Shown here: in pieces, positions 1 to 8,491 of the stretch
How positions within the stretch are numbered: the first letter of the stretch is position 1
Layout: each line of letters begins with the position of its first letter
Notes under the pieces: model-generated
The model's input: only the letters and a program-made list of their open reading frames with translations
Told to the model about the DNA's origin: nothing
Databases searched by the model: none
Origin: Oligoflexia bacterium
GTDB lineage: Bacteria > Bdellovibrionota > Bacteriovoracia > Bacteriovoracales > Bacteriovoracaceae
Direction: 5' to 3'
NCBI GenBank assembly: GCA_015232355.1
Contig: JADFZW010000011.1
Span: forward strand, 90,721 to 154,720
Length of the DNA stretch: 64,000 nucleotides
Translations under genes and position numbers: made by a program

Positions 1-31
1 AGTAAAATAAGATAAACATATAGATAAATAT

Positions 32-71
32 AAAAATATAAAAATATAAAAATATGAAAATATGAAAATAT
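32..71. repeat. Short AT-rich tandem repeat upstream of xdhB
   Basis: Five consecutive 8-bp units: three copies of AAAAATAT followed by two of GAAAATAT. They lie in the non-coding leader of the first gene, about 40 bp before its start. The AT-richness would favour DNA melting near a promoter, but I cannot assign -35 and -10 boxes. The function is unknown. Confidence 0.6.
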
Positions 72-110
72 GTTTTAGTTATTTATCTTGAATCTCGAGG
101 AGAAGTGAGA

Positions 111-2504
111 ATGGAATTTTCATTTATTGGGAAACCGCTTGTACGTGTGGATGGAAAGGAAAAAATAACAGGTGCTGCAAAGTTTGTGGATGATTTGGAG
201 TTTGGATCAAATCTTTTATATGCGGAGATAATTGAGAGCCCTCATGCCTACGCTATCATAAAAAAAATTGATATCTCCAAGGCGCTAAAAATTGATGGAG
301 TAGTAAGAGTGGTAACTGGGAGTGAATTTCCTTACAAGTTTGGTCTCTATATGCATGATCGCTATATATTTGCTCAAGAGAGAGTGCGATTTGTAGGTGA
401 GCAAGTTGCAGCGGTGATTGCTCGAGATCCAGCTACAGCAAAGCGTGCTGCTAAGTTGGTAGAGGTTCAATATAAGGTTTTAAAACCAATTTTAAAGATA
501 GAAGATGCTCTAGATATAAAGGAGAGGGAGAGTTCATTAGTTCATCCTGATTTGCATAATTATTTTCATGTTCCTTGGTTTTTTCCGAAGGCAAACAGCA
601 ATGTGGCCCACTTACGAAAAATTAGAAAGGGCGAGAGTGAATCTGAGGAAAAGATGTTTAAGGACGCAGATTATGTTTTCGATGATACTTATAGTGTCCC
701 ACGCTACGCTCACTGTGCGATTGAGTATCATGCGGCAGTTGGTTTGTATGATTTTAGTAAGCGTTTGACAGTGTGGACGGCATCGCAATCACCACACACT
801 CAGCGCCACTTATTTGCAGAAGCACTCTCGAAATTAGGTCTTACTCATAAAGATGTACGAGTGATAACTCCATATGTGGGAGGTGGTTTTGGTGGTAAAG
901 CTGGTGTTACTATGGAGATTTTAGCGGCAGCACTTGCTACAACTGTGCAGGGAAATCCTGTGAAGGTAATGTGGTCACGTTCACAAGAGTTTTATAATAC
1001 CTATCAGAGGCAAGGAGTTTTATCCAATATAAAAGTTGGAGTAAAAAGAGATGGAACTATTACAGCACTAGAACAAAATCTCTATTGGGATGCTGGTGCT
1101 TATGTTGAGTATGGAGCAAATGTAGTAAATGCCGCCGGACTTTCAGCATGTGGCCCATATCGAATTCCTAATTTAAAAATTGATTCCTATTGTATCTATA
1201 CAAATCTTCCTCCGGGTGGACCATATCGTGGTTTTGGATATTCGGAATTTTTATTTGGATTAGAATCTCATATGAATGAGGTGGCCAAGAGAATAGGTAT
1301 TGATCCAATAGAATTTAGACGTATCAATGCAATTAGTGAGGGCGATCAATTAAGTTATGGTGGTAAAATGAATCCTAATGGATTGAGAGAGGCAATTGAT
1401 AGAGTTGCTGATGAGATTGAGAGAGCATGGCCTGCGAATGCAGCGGCAAATACAACTGATACTAAAGTTTATGGTAAGGGTTTTGCTTTATTTTGGAAAG
1501 CACCTGCTATGCCACCAAATGCTGGATCTTCAGCTTTTATTAAATTTAATGAAGATGGCAGTTTAAATATTTTAATTTCTGCAATGGAGATAGGGCAAGG
1601 TTTATTAACGGTGATGGCGCAAATTGCGGCGGAAGTTTTAAAGATTCCTATTGAGAAAATCAGAGTAGAAACGCCAGATACTGATCGCAATCCATATGAG
1701 TGGCAAACAGTTGCATCTCATATTACTTGGGGAACAGGCAATGCTGTATTAAAGGCAGCAGAAGATATTAGAGAGCAAATTTTTAAAGTTGTAGAGCGTG
1801 CGCATGGAGATGGCGCTGGAGGTGGAATAAAGCGTGATGATCTTTATTTAGAGAGTGAGAGTGTGCGCTCTCACAGTGATCCTAAATTTATTTTGTCATA
1901 TAAAGATTTTGTAATTAATGGCATTCAAATGGCAGATGGAACTTTTAGAGGTGGACCAATTATAGGAAGAGGAAGTTTTATGCCAGAATTCTCCTCAGCA
2001 CTTAGTAATCCCGAGACTGGTCAGGGAGGGAAACCAAATGTTCATTATACTGTTGGTGCCAGTGGAATTATAATCGAATTAGATAAGGAGACGGGAAAAA
2101 TTCGAATACCAAAAGTTGCTTTGGCCATTGATTGTGGAAAAGCCTTAAATCCAGATTTAGTTGATGGACAAATATATGGAGGAATGTTGCAAGGATTGGC
2201 GACAGTTTTATATGAGGATATGCGCTTTGATGATAAAGGAAAATTATTAAATGCTAGTTTTTCTGATTATAAGATTCCAACAGCGTTGGATATTCCAGAT
2301 GAGATTGTTCCTATTTTAATTGAATCTCCTCAACCAGATGGCCCCTACGGTGCTCGTGGTATGGGAGAGCATACGATGATTCCGGCCGCTCCAATTATTG
2401 CTAATGCTATTGAAGATGCCACTGGAGTTAGAATAAAATCTATGCCACTTACTGCTGAAAAAATTGTTTTAAGTATAAAGAATGCAAAAAAAAATGAAAG
2501 CTAA
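111..2504 (+). CDS. xdhB: Xanthine dehydrogenase-type molybdopterin-binding (large) subunit
   Basis: Molybdenum hydroxylase large subunit of the xanthine/aldehyde oxidase family, which hydroxylates N-heterocycles or aldehydes at a Mo-pterin centre with electrons passing to separate FeS and FAD subunits. Seen: the usual N-terminal 'a/b hammerhead' start (FIGKPLVRVDGKEKITG), the molybdopterin-contact glycine motif YVGGGFGGKAG near residue 257, GGPYRGFG near residue 370, and a C-terminal GARGMGEHT whose Glu sits where the family has its catalytic glutamate. Length (797 aa) fits a separate xdhB-type subunit. An in-frame GTG lies at 105, but the strong GAGGAGA ribosome site (97-103) is spaced for ATG 111. 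The FeS and FAD subunits are not downstream; they may lie upstream of the window. The substrate cannot be told from sequence. The end overlaps the next gene by 23 bp. Confidence 0.9.
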   Translation: MEFSFIGKPLVRVDGKEKITGAAKFVDDLEFGSNLLYAEIIESPHAYAIIKKIDISKALKIDGVVRVVTGSEFPYKFGLYMHDRYIFAQERVRFVGEQVAAVIARDPATAKRAAKLVEVQYKVLKPILKIEDALDIKERESSLVHPDLHNYFHVPWFFPKANSNVAHLRKIRKGESESEEKMFKDADYVFDDTYSVPRYAHCAIEYHAAVGLYDFSKRLTVWTASQSPHTQRHLFAEALSKLGLTHKDVRVITPYVGGGFGGKAGVTMEILAAALATTVQGNPVKVMWSRSQEFYNTYQRQGVLSNIKVGVKRDGTITALEQNLYWDAGAYVEYGANVVNAAGLSACGPYRIPNLKIDSYCIYTNLPPGGPYRGFGYSEFLFGLESHMNEVAKRIGIDPIEFRRINAISEGDQLSYGGKMNPNGLREAIDRVADEIERAWPANAAANTTDTKVYGKGFALFWKAPAMPPNAGSSAFIKFNEDGSLNILISAMEIGQGLLTVMAQIAAEVLKIPIEKIRVETPDTDRNPYEWQTVASHITWGTGNAVLKAAEDIREQIFKVVERAHGDGAGGGIKRDDLYLESESVRSHSDPKFILSYKDFVINGIQMADGTFRGGPIIGRGSFMPEFSSALSNPETGQGGKPNVHYTVGASGIIIELDKETGKIRIPKVALAIDCGKALNPDLVDGQIYGGMLQGLATVLYEDMRFDDKGKLLNASFSDYKIPTALDIPDEIVPILIESPQPDGPYGARGMGEHTMIPAAPIIANAIEDATGVRIKSMPLTAEKIVLSIKNAKKNES

Positions 2505-3351
2505 CAACACTAAGATTATACTTACATTATTTTGTTTACTTATCTTGTTATTGCTATCCTCATGTTCAGAAAAAATTGAAATAAAAGTGGAGGGTGAAAA
2601 TAAAAAAGTTACAGTTGATAATATTAATATAAAAATTGATGAGTATACAATACAGTCATGGGAAGTAGGGATAAACAAAAAAAGTATAGTTACTAGTAAT
2701 ATAGCAATCATAGTTATCTATCCGCCAATAGGAAAAGATAAATTTTCAATGTTGACAATTAAGTATCCAATAGATTCATGGATAATCAGAGTAAAGAAAA
2801 AGACCAGAAGTACGGGATATAAAATTATTGGATATACTATTATTCCATTTAATTATCAGGATCTGGAAAACCATTCACTCTTTAATGGTGATAACAGGGT
2901 ATCTATTAAACTTGCTTACGATGCGAGTTTCCCCACTGCTTGGATCAAGTATCCATGTCCTCCTATTGAACATAAAAAATTAGTTGAAGAGATAAATCTT
3001 TTGGATGTAAGTGAAATAAATGGAAATAAGGATAATTTAAGTTTAGTTAACAAGACTGATGTATATCCTCATAATAGTGTCACTATTGATGATAGAGATA
3101 TTTATAAACCAGATGCTAGCGTGCCTGTGGAGTTAACAGTAGGTAGTAGTATGCTGGCCACTATTAGTTTTGAATTTGCTCTCTATAGTCAAAAGGATAA
3201 ATTGATATATTCAGAATTCATTCCTAGTAGAAATGTTTTAGAAGTGGCCAAAGAGAGCGACGTAGAAGCGATTGATTGTAATAGTTATAATCCTAAATTA
3301 GAAAGACATTCGCCTAAAAAATATGACTTTATGGAATTGAAAAGATACTAA
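2482..3351 (+). CDS. Putative lipoprotein of unknown function
   Basis: Unrecognised family. Seen: a short basic start, a hydrophobic run rich in Leu and a lipobox LLSSC, so it is probably exported, acylated and kept in the envelope. The rest is about 260 residues rich in Ile, Lys and Asp with beta-type patterning and no motif I can name. It begins inside the last codons of the molybdenum hydroxylase gene (23-bp overlap), so the two are probably co-transcribed and translationally coupled. ATG 2482 and ATG 2494 (residue 5) are both possible starts; neither has a good ribosome site. A role linked to the hydroxylase is only suggested by position. Confidence 0.7.
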   Translation: MQKKMKANNTKIILTLFCLLILLLLSSCSEKIEIKVEGENKKVTVDNINIKIDEYTIQSWEVGINKKSIVTSNIAIIVIYPPIGKDKFSMLTIKYPIDSWIIRVKKKTRSTGYKIIGYTIIPFNYQDLENHSLFNGDNRVSIKLAYDASFPTAWIKYPCPPIEHKKLVEEINLLDVSEINGNKDNLSLVNKTDVYPHNSVTIDDRDIYKPDASVPVELTVGSSMLATISFEFALYSQKDKLIYSEFIPSRNVLEVAKESDVEAIDCNSYNPKLERHSPKKYDFMELKRY

Positions 3352-3444
3352 AAAAAAATTATTTAATCAAAATAGTTCTATCTAATCTTTTTTATATCTT
3401 GTTGAAATTCATGCAACTTAAAATTTATATTTAATTAAGATAGA

Positions 3445-3460
3445 GATCTAGATCTAGATC
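3445..3460. promoter_or_regulatory. Perfect 16-bp palindrome before the PRTase-like gene
   Basis: GATCTAGATCTAGATC reads the same on both strands and lies 74 bp upstream of the next start, in an otherwise plain AT-rich gap (3352-3533). It could be an operator for a dimeric regulator, or simply two and a half copies of a GATCTA hexamer. No other evidence. Confidence 0.25.
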
Positions 3461-3533
3461 AAGGTCAAAAGTATGTCATAATATCATAGTTATATTCAGC
3501 AAGAAGTTATATTGAGCAAGAAGGGTAAAGACT

Positions 3534-4415
3534 ATGAAATTAACAAGGATTGCCATTATTTTTTTTGCAATTGGGATATTAGAATTAAGTGAGAGCGGAT
3601 TCTATAAAGCTTTTGCTAGTGATGAAAATGATTATTCTTATCAATACAAAAAAAATGATAGAGATGAAGAGACAATCTTAAAAGCTAAGCAATTGGATTT
3701 AACTTATGAATTTATGGAGGCAGAGTATATAGAGATTAGAGATATCTCTTTGGAGATATTAAAACGTTGTCCTCCTAAAGAGTGTATAGTCATTGGAATA
3801 GGACGTAGTCCTACTCCAATTATAGCATTTATTCATGGATTACTTGAATCCGAAAGCGCATGGAATTTGCCCTTATCAAATTTTAGATATGGCCGAAAGA
3901 AATCACAACTTCAAATAGCAGAAGGTTCTAAGCTAGAAAAACATTTATTTAGTCACTTTAATAATCATCTACCAACTAAGTGTGAGATTGCAGATAAAAA
4001 TATTTTGCTAGTAGATTTTACTGATAGTGGTGCTACTTTGTTGGCAGCAGAAGAATACATTAAAAAGTATTTAAGTACACTAGGTATAGATCAAAAACGT
4101 GTTGATCGTTTTGCCTTTTATTCAAAAGATAATTTATCGATGATCACGCAAGAAGAGCAGAAAATGCTTTATGAAAATTTTATCAAAGACAACAAAGGAT
4201 TGAATGTTAATGGATCTAGCGTGATTATTACGTTTATGTATGATGAATATTACGAAGAATATGCTCAATATGGTAAATTTGATATTAGTAGTACTAATAC
4301 TCAACAATGCAAACTAGAAGAAAATGAGAGATATCAGGAACTAGTTGATAGTATACAACAAATAATGAAAATAGATCCTTTAATTTGTGGAAGGTTCAGT
4401 AAAAGATTCAATTAG
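3534..4415 (+). CDS. Exported phosphoribosyltransferase-fold protein
   Basis: Seen: N-terminal signal-like segment (MKLTRIAIIFFAIGI) ending near AFA-SDE (residue 28). Then a Rossmann-like strand pattern CIVIGIGRSPTPIIAFI (84-100) and a later NILLVDFTDSGATLLAA (156-172). The second matches the PRPP-binding loop pattern of type I phosphoribosyltransferases (hydrophobic strand, two acidic residues, then [ST]GA[TS]); the first resembles the strand and turn at the start of that fold. Known: type I PRTases use PRPP in nucleotide salvage and are cytoplasmic. Inferred: an exported PRTase-like protein whose substrate is unclear, since PRPP is not expected outside the cytoplasm. Its 3' end overlaps the convergent PilZ gene by 36 bp. 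The fold call rests mainly on one motif. Confidence 0.55.
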   Translation: MKLTRIAIIFFAIGILELSESGFYKAFASDENDYSYQYKKNDRDEETILKAKQLDLTYEFMEAEYIEIRDISLEILKRCPPKECIVIGIGRSPTPIIAFIHGLLESESAWNLPLSNFRYGRKKSQLQIAEGSKLEKHLFSHFNNHLPTKCEIADKNILLVDFTDSGATLLAAEEYIKKYLSTLGIDQKRVDRFAFYSKDNLSMITQEEQKMLYENFIKDNKGLNVNGSSVIITFMYDEYYEEYAQYGKFDISSTNTQQCKLEENERYQELVDSIQQIMKIDPLICGRFSKRFN

Positions 4416-5198
4416 TTTTATGAGATTGCTTACAATGAGAGGAGATATTTTATCAGATGTATTAATAAGAATATTTTTAAAATAATTTTTTAGTTGTTTT
4501 TTATCTTCGTTTCCTATTTTGCCAGTAAATTGAATAAATTTTGTACCAGCATTGTCGACTCTTCCTTCATCAATTTGTAAATATTCGATCTCATTTTTAT
4601 TGTTACTTTTTCTAATGCAGATCTTTTCATAGAGAAACTCAAAACTCAGAGGATAATCCCAATTATCTTCTTTTACCCAAATAGTGATGGTTGCATCTTT
4701 GACACTAGTGAAAATTCTTTTTTTTATTTCTATATGCTCACTTGTTTGATTAGTAGCATTTCGATTTAATTCCATAAAGTTTTTCCCAATAACTATGGGA
4801 GAGATTAGCGAAAAATATTGATCAATTTTATCCATCTGCAGGAGTTTTAACTTTATTCCCCAGCTAAGTAGATCAGTATTGTGAATAGGAGTGAACTCAA
4901 AGGTATGTGTTTGATCATTTAAAATTAAAGTAATGTTGTTTGATGTTGATGTTGATGTTGATTGTAATAAATCAATTTTATCTGTGAATTCTATGAGCAT
5001 TCCCTCTTCAGAAATATTTATGATTTTGCATGCAATTTCTTTTTCTCCATTACTTATCATTGCTTTTAAAGGATATTTGCTCTCATCAAAAGTAAATCTT
5101 CCAAAAATACGCTTGTCTAAAAAAACTTTTGTTTTCAAGTTAATTAAATTATCTTCATCATTTTCTTTAAGACCAAAGATTTTTATTAAAATACTCAC
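4380..5198 (-). CDS. PilZ-domain protein (c-di-GMP effector)
   Basis: PilZ domains bind the second messenger c-di-GMP and pass the signal to motility, surface or secretion machinery. Seen: KRIFGRF at residues 29-35 supplying the N-terminal arginines and NISEEGML at 61-68 matching the [DN]xSxxG motif, with beta-barrel-like spacing between. The C-terminal half (about 130-272) is an additional domain I do not recognise. Residues near 80 contain an STSTSTS tract from a GATGTT-type hexamer repeat (4940-4961). No signal peptide. Convergent with, and overlapping by 36 bp, the PRTase-like gene. Well supported as PilZ, output unknown. Confidence 0.75.
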   Translation of the reverse strand: MSILIKIFGLKENDEDNLINLKTKVFLDKRIFGRFTFDESKYPLKAMISNGEKEIACKIINISEEGMLIEFTDKIDLLQSTSTSTSNNITLILNDQTHTFEFTPIHNTDLLSWGIKLKLLQMDKIDQYFSLISPIVIGKNFMELNRNATNQTSEHIEIKKRIFTSVKDATITIWVKEDNWDYPLSFEFLYEKICIRKSNNKNEIEYLQIDEGRVDNAGTKFIQFTGKIGNEDKKQLKNYFKNILINTSDKISPLIVSNLIKLIESFTEPSTN

Positions 5199-5274
5199 GA
5201 TTTAATACCTTTGTTATTTCTATTTTATTTAATTATATTACGGCAAGTAATTTATTATCAAGCATATATTTACA

Positions 5275-7839
5275 TTAGATAAAAAGATTTCCATTGGCAT
5301 TTGCTGATTCATAGATGTAATCTGCAACTCCGCCTATTTCCACTCCATCAAGCAGTTCGTGTGATTTTATTCCCATTATATCCATACTCATTGAACATGC
5401 AATCATTTTTACCCCAGTTCCTTTAGCATCACTTATCATCTGTTCTAAGGAGAAAACATTTTTCTTTTTCATGATATACTTCATTAGCAAAGTTCCCATC
5501 TTCATCATGTGCATCTTAGAAAGTGATAATTTTTGTGCTCCTTTAGGCATCATTGCTGCAAACATTTTTTCCAAAATAGTTTTTCCTGCAAATGAGGATG
5601 TCTCTTTTTTTCTTAAAACATTAAGTCCCCAAAAAGTAAAAAACATGGTTACTTCATGACCCATGGTACGAGCACCATTGGCCAATACAAAAGCGGCCAA
5701 TACTTTATCAAGATCATTTGAAAAAACAATCAAGGTATTTTTCTTTAAAAGATTACTTACATTAGAAGGTTGAGTGCAAAGATTAGAGTTAAAGGTATTT
5801 TTTTCAATAATGACTTCAATTATTTTATTACCTGTTTTAATATCCACTAAAATATTTCCAGTACTTTTGCAAAAGGAATGAATGTCTTTAGCAAAACCAA
5901 TATCGGAAGCGGTTGCATGAATTCTATCTCCTATACTAATTTGGTCAAGCTTATTTTTTAGTTTCATAATAGGACCGGGACATTGTAATCCACACAGATC
6001 TAATTGATGCTCCTGACGTTCTTGATGTTCACTGGGATTTTCGGTTAAGATCATTTTTAAATCCTTATTAATATTGTTCATGTCGAATGGTTGGAATTGT
6101 TGGTATGTTTTATATCCACCAGAGAGAAGATAAATATTTTTATATCCATTTTGAGCTAGTATTCTATAGGCATTATAAGCGCGAATGCCTACTTGACAGT
6201 ATATTATTATAATTTTTTCTTTATCAATTATTTTTAAATTTTCTCGAAGTTCATCAAGAGGAATATTTATTGAATTGGGAATACTACCTATGCTATGTTC
6301 AAGTTTAGTTCTAACATCTAAAAAGATTTTATCTTTAATGTGATCATTATTATTAGAGAATTCTTCTCTAGAGAATCCTTCTCTATAATTAATCAAACGA
6401 ACTAATCCATTTTTTACATTATCTGCAATAGTTCCTAACATATTTATTGGGTCTTTAGCTGAACTAAATGGTGGAGCATAACAGAGTTCAAGATCCTTTA
6501 GGTGATAGATAGTTCCTTTGGTTTTAATTATTGTAGATATAATATCAATACGTTTATCTACTCCATTGGCACCGATAGCTTGTGCACCTAAAATCTCTCC
6601 ACTATCTTTATGATATAGAATTTTGAGAGTCATTTGTGAGCTACCAGGATAGTAACCAGCATGGTTTAGTGGATGGATAATTATACTTAAATAATCTGTG
6701 CTTCCCTCATCTTTTGCTTTAATAAGTGTTTTTTCATTTAATCCTGTAGTGGCCGCTTGTAATTCAAAGACTTTTATAATGGAAGTGCCAAGTGTATTTT
6801 GATATTTTGTTTTTATTGTTGTTGCTGTTGTATTTGCAATATTGTTGGCCACTACTCGTGCTTGTTTATTGGCCGGACCGGCCAGAGGAATTAATACTGA
6901 TTTGTGATTTATGAAATGAGAAACCTCAATTGCATCACCAAGTGCATAGATATTTGGATCGGAAGTTTGCAGATACTCATTTACAATAATGCCACCGAGG
7001 CGACCAATTTCTAGAGAGGCATTTTTTGCTAGAGTTGTCTCTGGTTTTACTCCAGAAGCAACTAAAATCATTTGTACATTAAGTTCTTCACCTGAATTTA
7101 GAATTACATGATAATGATTTTTATTTTGAAGATTGGAATCTTTTCTTATTAAGGTTGCCTTACTAATAGTTTTCCCTAAATAAAGTTTAACGCCATTAAT
7201 GGCCATTTCATTATGTAAAATATTGGCCATCTCAATATCAAAAGGAGTCATCACTTGATCGGCACGTTCCAAGAGAGAGATTTCAATATTTTTTTTGCGT
7301 AAATTTTCACACAATTCGACACCAATAAAACCTCCACCTACTACTAATGCACTTTGGATTTTATTACAATCGATATGAGAAATTATTTTATCCATATCAG
7401 CGATATTTCTTAGAGTGAAAATATTTTTATCTAGATCAGAATCAGAATCGGAAAGTCCATCAATGGTCGGTACAAAGGGTTTTGCTCCTGGAGATAAGAC
7501 TAGTTTATCGTAACTCTCTTGATAAGTTTGATTATTGTTCTTATTTAATACAGTGATATTTTTATTTTGACGATCAATTGATAAAACTTCATTCATAGTT
7601 CTTACATCAACATTATAGCGCTTTTTGAATTCAATATCGTCCCATAAAATTAAACTATCTCTATCTTTTATTGTCTTTGAAATATGATAAGGAAGTCCGC
7701 AATTTGCAAAGGAGATATATTGATCCTTTTCAAATAAAATAATTTCGAATTCCTCATTTAGACGACGAAGTCTGGTTACAGTCGAGGCACCACCGGCCAC
7801 TCCACCAACAATACAAATTTTTATTTTCTGTTTGTTCAT
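5275..7839 (-). CDS. CoA-disulfide reductase - rhodanese - TusA - DsrE fusion (persulfide/polysulfide metabolism)
   Basis: Multidomain sulfur enzyme. Domains in order: FAD/NAD pyridine nucleotide-disulfide reductase (1-470) with VGGVAGGAS and the single redox Cys in SFANCGLPY (Cys47) typical of CoA-disulfide or NAD(P)H polysulfide reductases; rhodanese (about 503-580) with active Cys548 in YCQVGIR; TusA/SirA-type carrier (about 612-680) with CPGP (Cys620); DsrE/DrsE_2-like domain (about 700-854) with Cys815. Known: such fusions reduce CoA persulfides or polysulfides and relay sulfane sulfur between cysteines. All four thiols are present, so the chain looks active. The gene starts 25 bp after the ArsR-type repressor gene and is surely in its operon. 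The product is cytoplasmic and unusually long (854 aa) because all carriers are fused. Confidence 0.92.
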   Translation of the reverse strand: MNKQKIKICIVGGVAGGASTVTRLRRLNEEFEIILFEKDQYISFANCGLPYHISKTIKDRDSLILWDDIEFKKRYNVDVRTMNEVLSIDRQNKNITVLNKNNNQTYQESYDKLVLSPGAKPFVPTIDGLSDSDSDLDKNIFTLRNIADMDKIISHIDCNKIQSALVVGGGFIGVELCENLRKKNIEISLLERADQVMTPFDIEMANILHNEMAINGVKLYLGKTISKATLIRKDSNLQNKNHYHVILNSGEELNVQMILVASGVKPETTLAKNASLEIGRLGGIIVNEYLQTSDPNIYALGDAIEVSHFINHKSVLIPLAGPANKQARVVANNIANTTATTIKTKYQNTLGTSIIKVFELQAATTGLNEKTLIKAKDEGSTDYLSIIIHPLNHAGYYPGSSQMTLKILYHKDSGEILGAQAIGANGVDKRIDIISTIIKTKGTIYHLKDLELCYAPPFSSAKDPINMLGTIADNVKNGLVRLINYREGFSREEFSNNNDHIKDKIFLDVRTKLEHSIGSIPNSINIPLDELRENLKIIDKEKIIIIYCQVGIRAYNAYRILAQNGYKNIYLLSGGYKTYQQFQPFDMNNINKDLKMILTENPSEHQERQEHQLDLCGLQCPGPIMKLKNKLDQISIGDRIHATASDIGFAKDIHSFCKSTGNILVDIKTGNKIIEVIIEKNTFNSNLCTQPSNVSNLLKKNTLIVFSNDLDKVLAAFVLANGARTMGHEVTMFFTFWGLNVLRKKETSSFAGKTILEKMFAAMMPKGAQKLSLSKMHMMKMGTLLMKYIMKKKNVFSLEQMISDAKGTGVKMIACSMSMDIMGIKSHELLDGVEIGGVADYIYESANANGNLFI

Positions 7840-7864
7840 TATATTTATCCTTGTTTGTAAGTTT

Positions 7865-8167
7865 CTAATCTTTACAAAATAATTCTTTTAATAATTGGAT
7901 TAGTTTTTCAATACGATTATCATATATTGAGTAGTAAATTTTATTCGCATCTTTTCTTTTTTTAAGTAATTTATGCAGCAGTAGTAGTTTTATATGTTGA
8001 GAGATATTTCCTTTAGTACTCCCCAATTTTTCTAAAATCTCCTGAGCATACATCTCCTTATTTATGAGTAAACAAAGAATCATTAAACGAGTAGGGTTTG
8101 AGAGTAGATGTAGCAGAGTACTCACGTTCTGCGCATGTTTCATCATCTTGGAATAGGTGTCTTTCAT
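7865..8167 (-). CDS. ArsR-family repressor, probable persulfide sensor (SqrR/BigR type)
   Basis: Winged-helix ArsR regulator of 100 residues: SNPTRLMILCLL (23-34), recognition region STKGNISQHIKLL (50-62), and beta-wing to 80. Seen: only two cysteines, Cys32 and Cys98, 66 residues apart. Known: SqrR of Rhodobacter (Cys41/Cys107) and BigR have the same 66-residue separation in the same two helices and form a tetrasulfide link with sulfane sulfur, which releases DNA. Inferred: it represses its own operon (with the CoADR fusion) until persulfides accumulate. A palindrome overlapping the promoter (8219-8240) is the likely operator. GGAG ribosome site about 10 bp before ATG. A metal-sensing role is less likely given no metal-site residues. 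Confidence 0.85.
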   Translation of the reverse strand: MKDTYSKMMKHAQNVSTLLHLLSNPTRLMILCLLINKEMYAQEILEKLGSTKGNISQHIKLLLLHKLLKKRKDANKIYYSIYDNRIEKLIQLLKELFCKD

Positions 8168-8218
8168 TTAAAAAAACTCCATTGTGCTGTTAGCTTGAGA
8201 TAGTTCCTTGTACTTTAG

Positions 8219-8240
8219 TAGTTTAGTAAATACTAAACTA
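8219..8240 (-). promoter_or_regulatory. Operator palindrome for the ArsR-type repressor
   Basis: Perfect inverted repeat with 10-bp arms TAGTTTAGTA / TACTAAACTA separated by AA, 52 bp upstream of the repressor start. It covers the -10 box and most of the -35/-10 spacer of the predicted promoter, the classic place for a repressor. Binding by the adjacent ArsR-type protein is inferred from position. Confidence 0.7.
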
Positions 8241-8248
8241 CAAGTCAA
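8220..8248 (-). promoter_or_regulatory. Predicted sigma70-type promoter of the persulfide operon
   Basis: On the minus strand a -35 box TTGACT (8243-8248) is followed after exactly 17 bp by TAAACT (8220-8225), a fair -10 match. It points to the repressor gene at 8167. The palindromic operator occupies 8219-8240. Confidence 0.6.
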
Positions 8249-8491
8249 GAAAAAATATTTACAAAATAAAGTTGGCAGCAACTGTCTAAATATATTTTAT
8301 TGTTTAACTATTATTTAACGTATTTTTCTAAATGTAATCAGTTGAAATCAATAAAATAATACGAATAAATCAATATAAAATATTAAAATAAAAAATAAAA
8401 TACAGTTAGTATCGAAGTATCACTTAAAAAAATATTTAGAGAAAACTATATAAACTATATAAAATTTCTAAGCTATCAAAAGGAGAGAAAA

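Larger units (their letters stand above)
8168..8491. other. Divergent intergenic region (324 bp)
   Basis: Lies between the divergently transcribed repressor gene and the VTC-like gene. It holds the repressor promoter and operator at its left end. The remaining 8250-8491 is very AT-rich with no hairpin, RNA gene or coding frame I can support. The promoter for the rightward operon should be here but no clear boxes stand out. A good ribosome site (AAAAGGAGAG) precedes ATG 8492. Confidence 0.5.
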
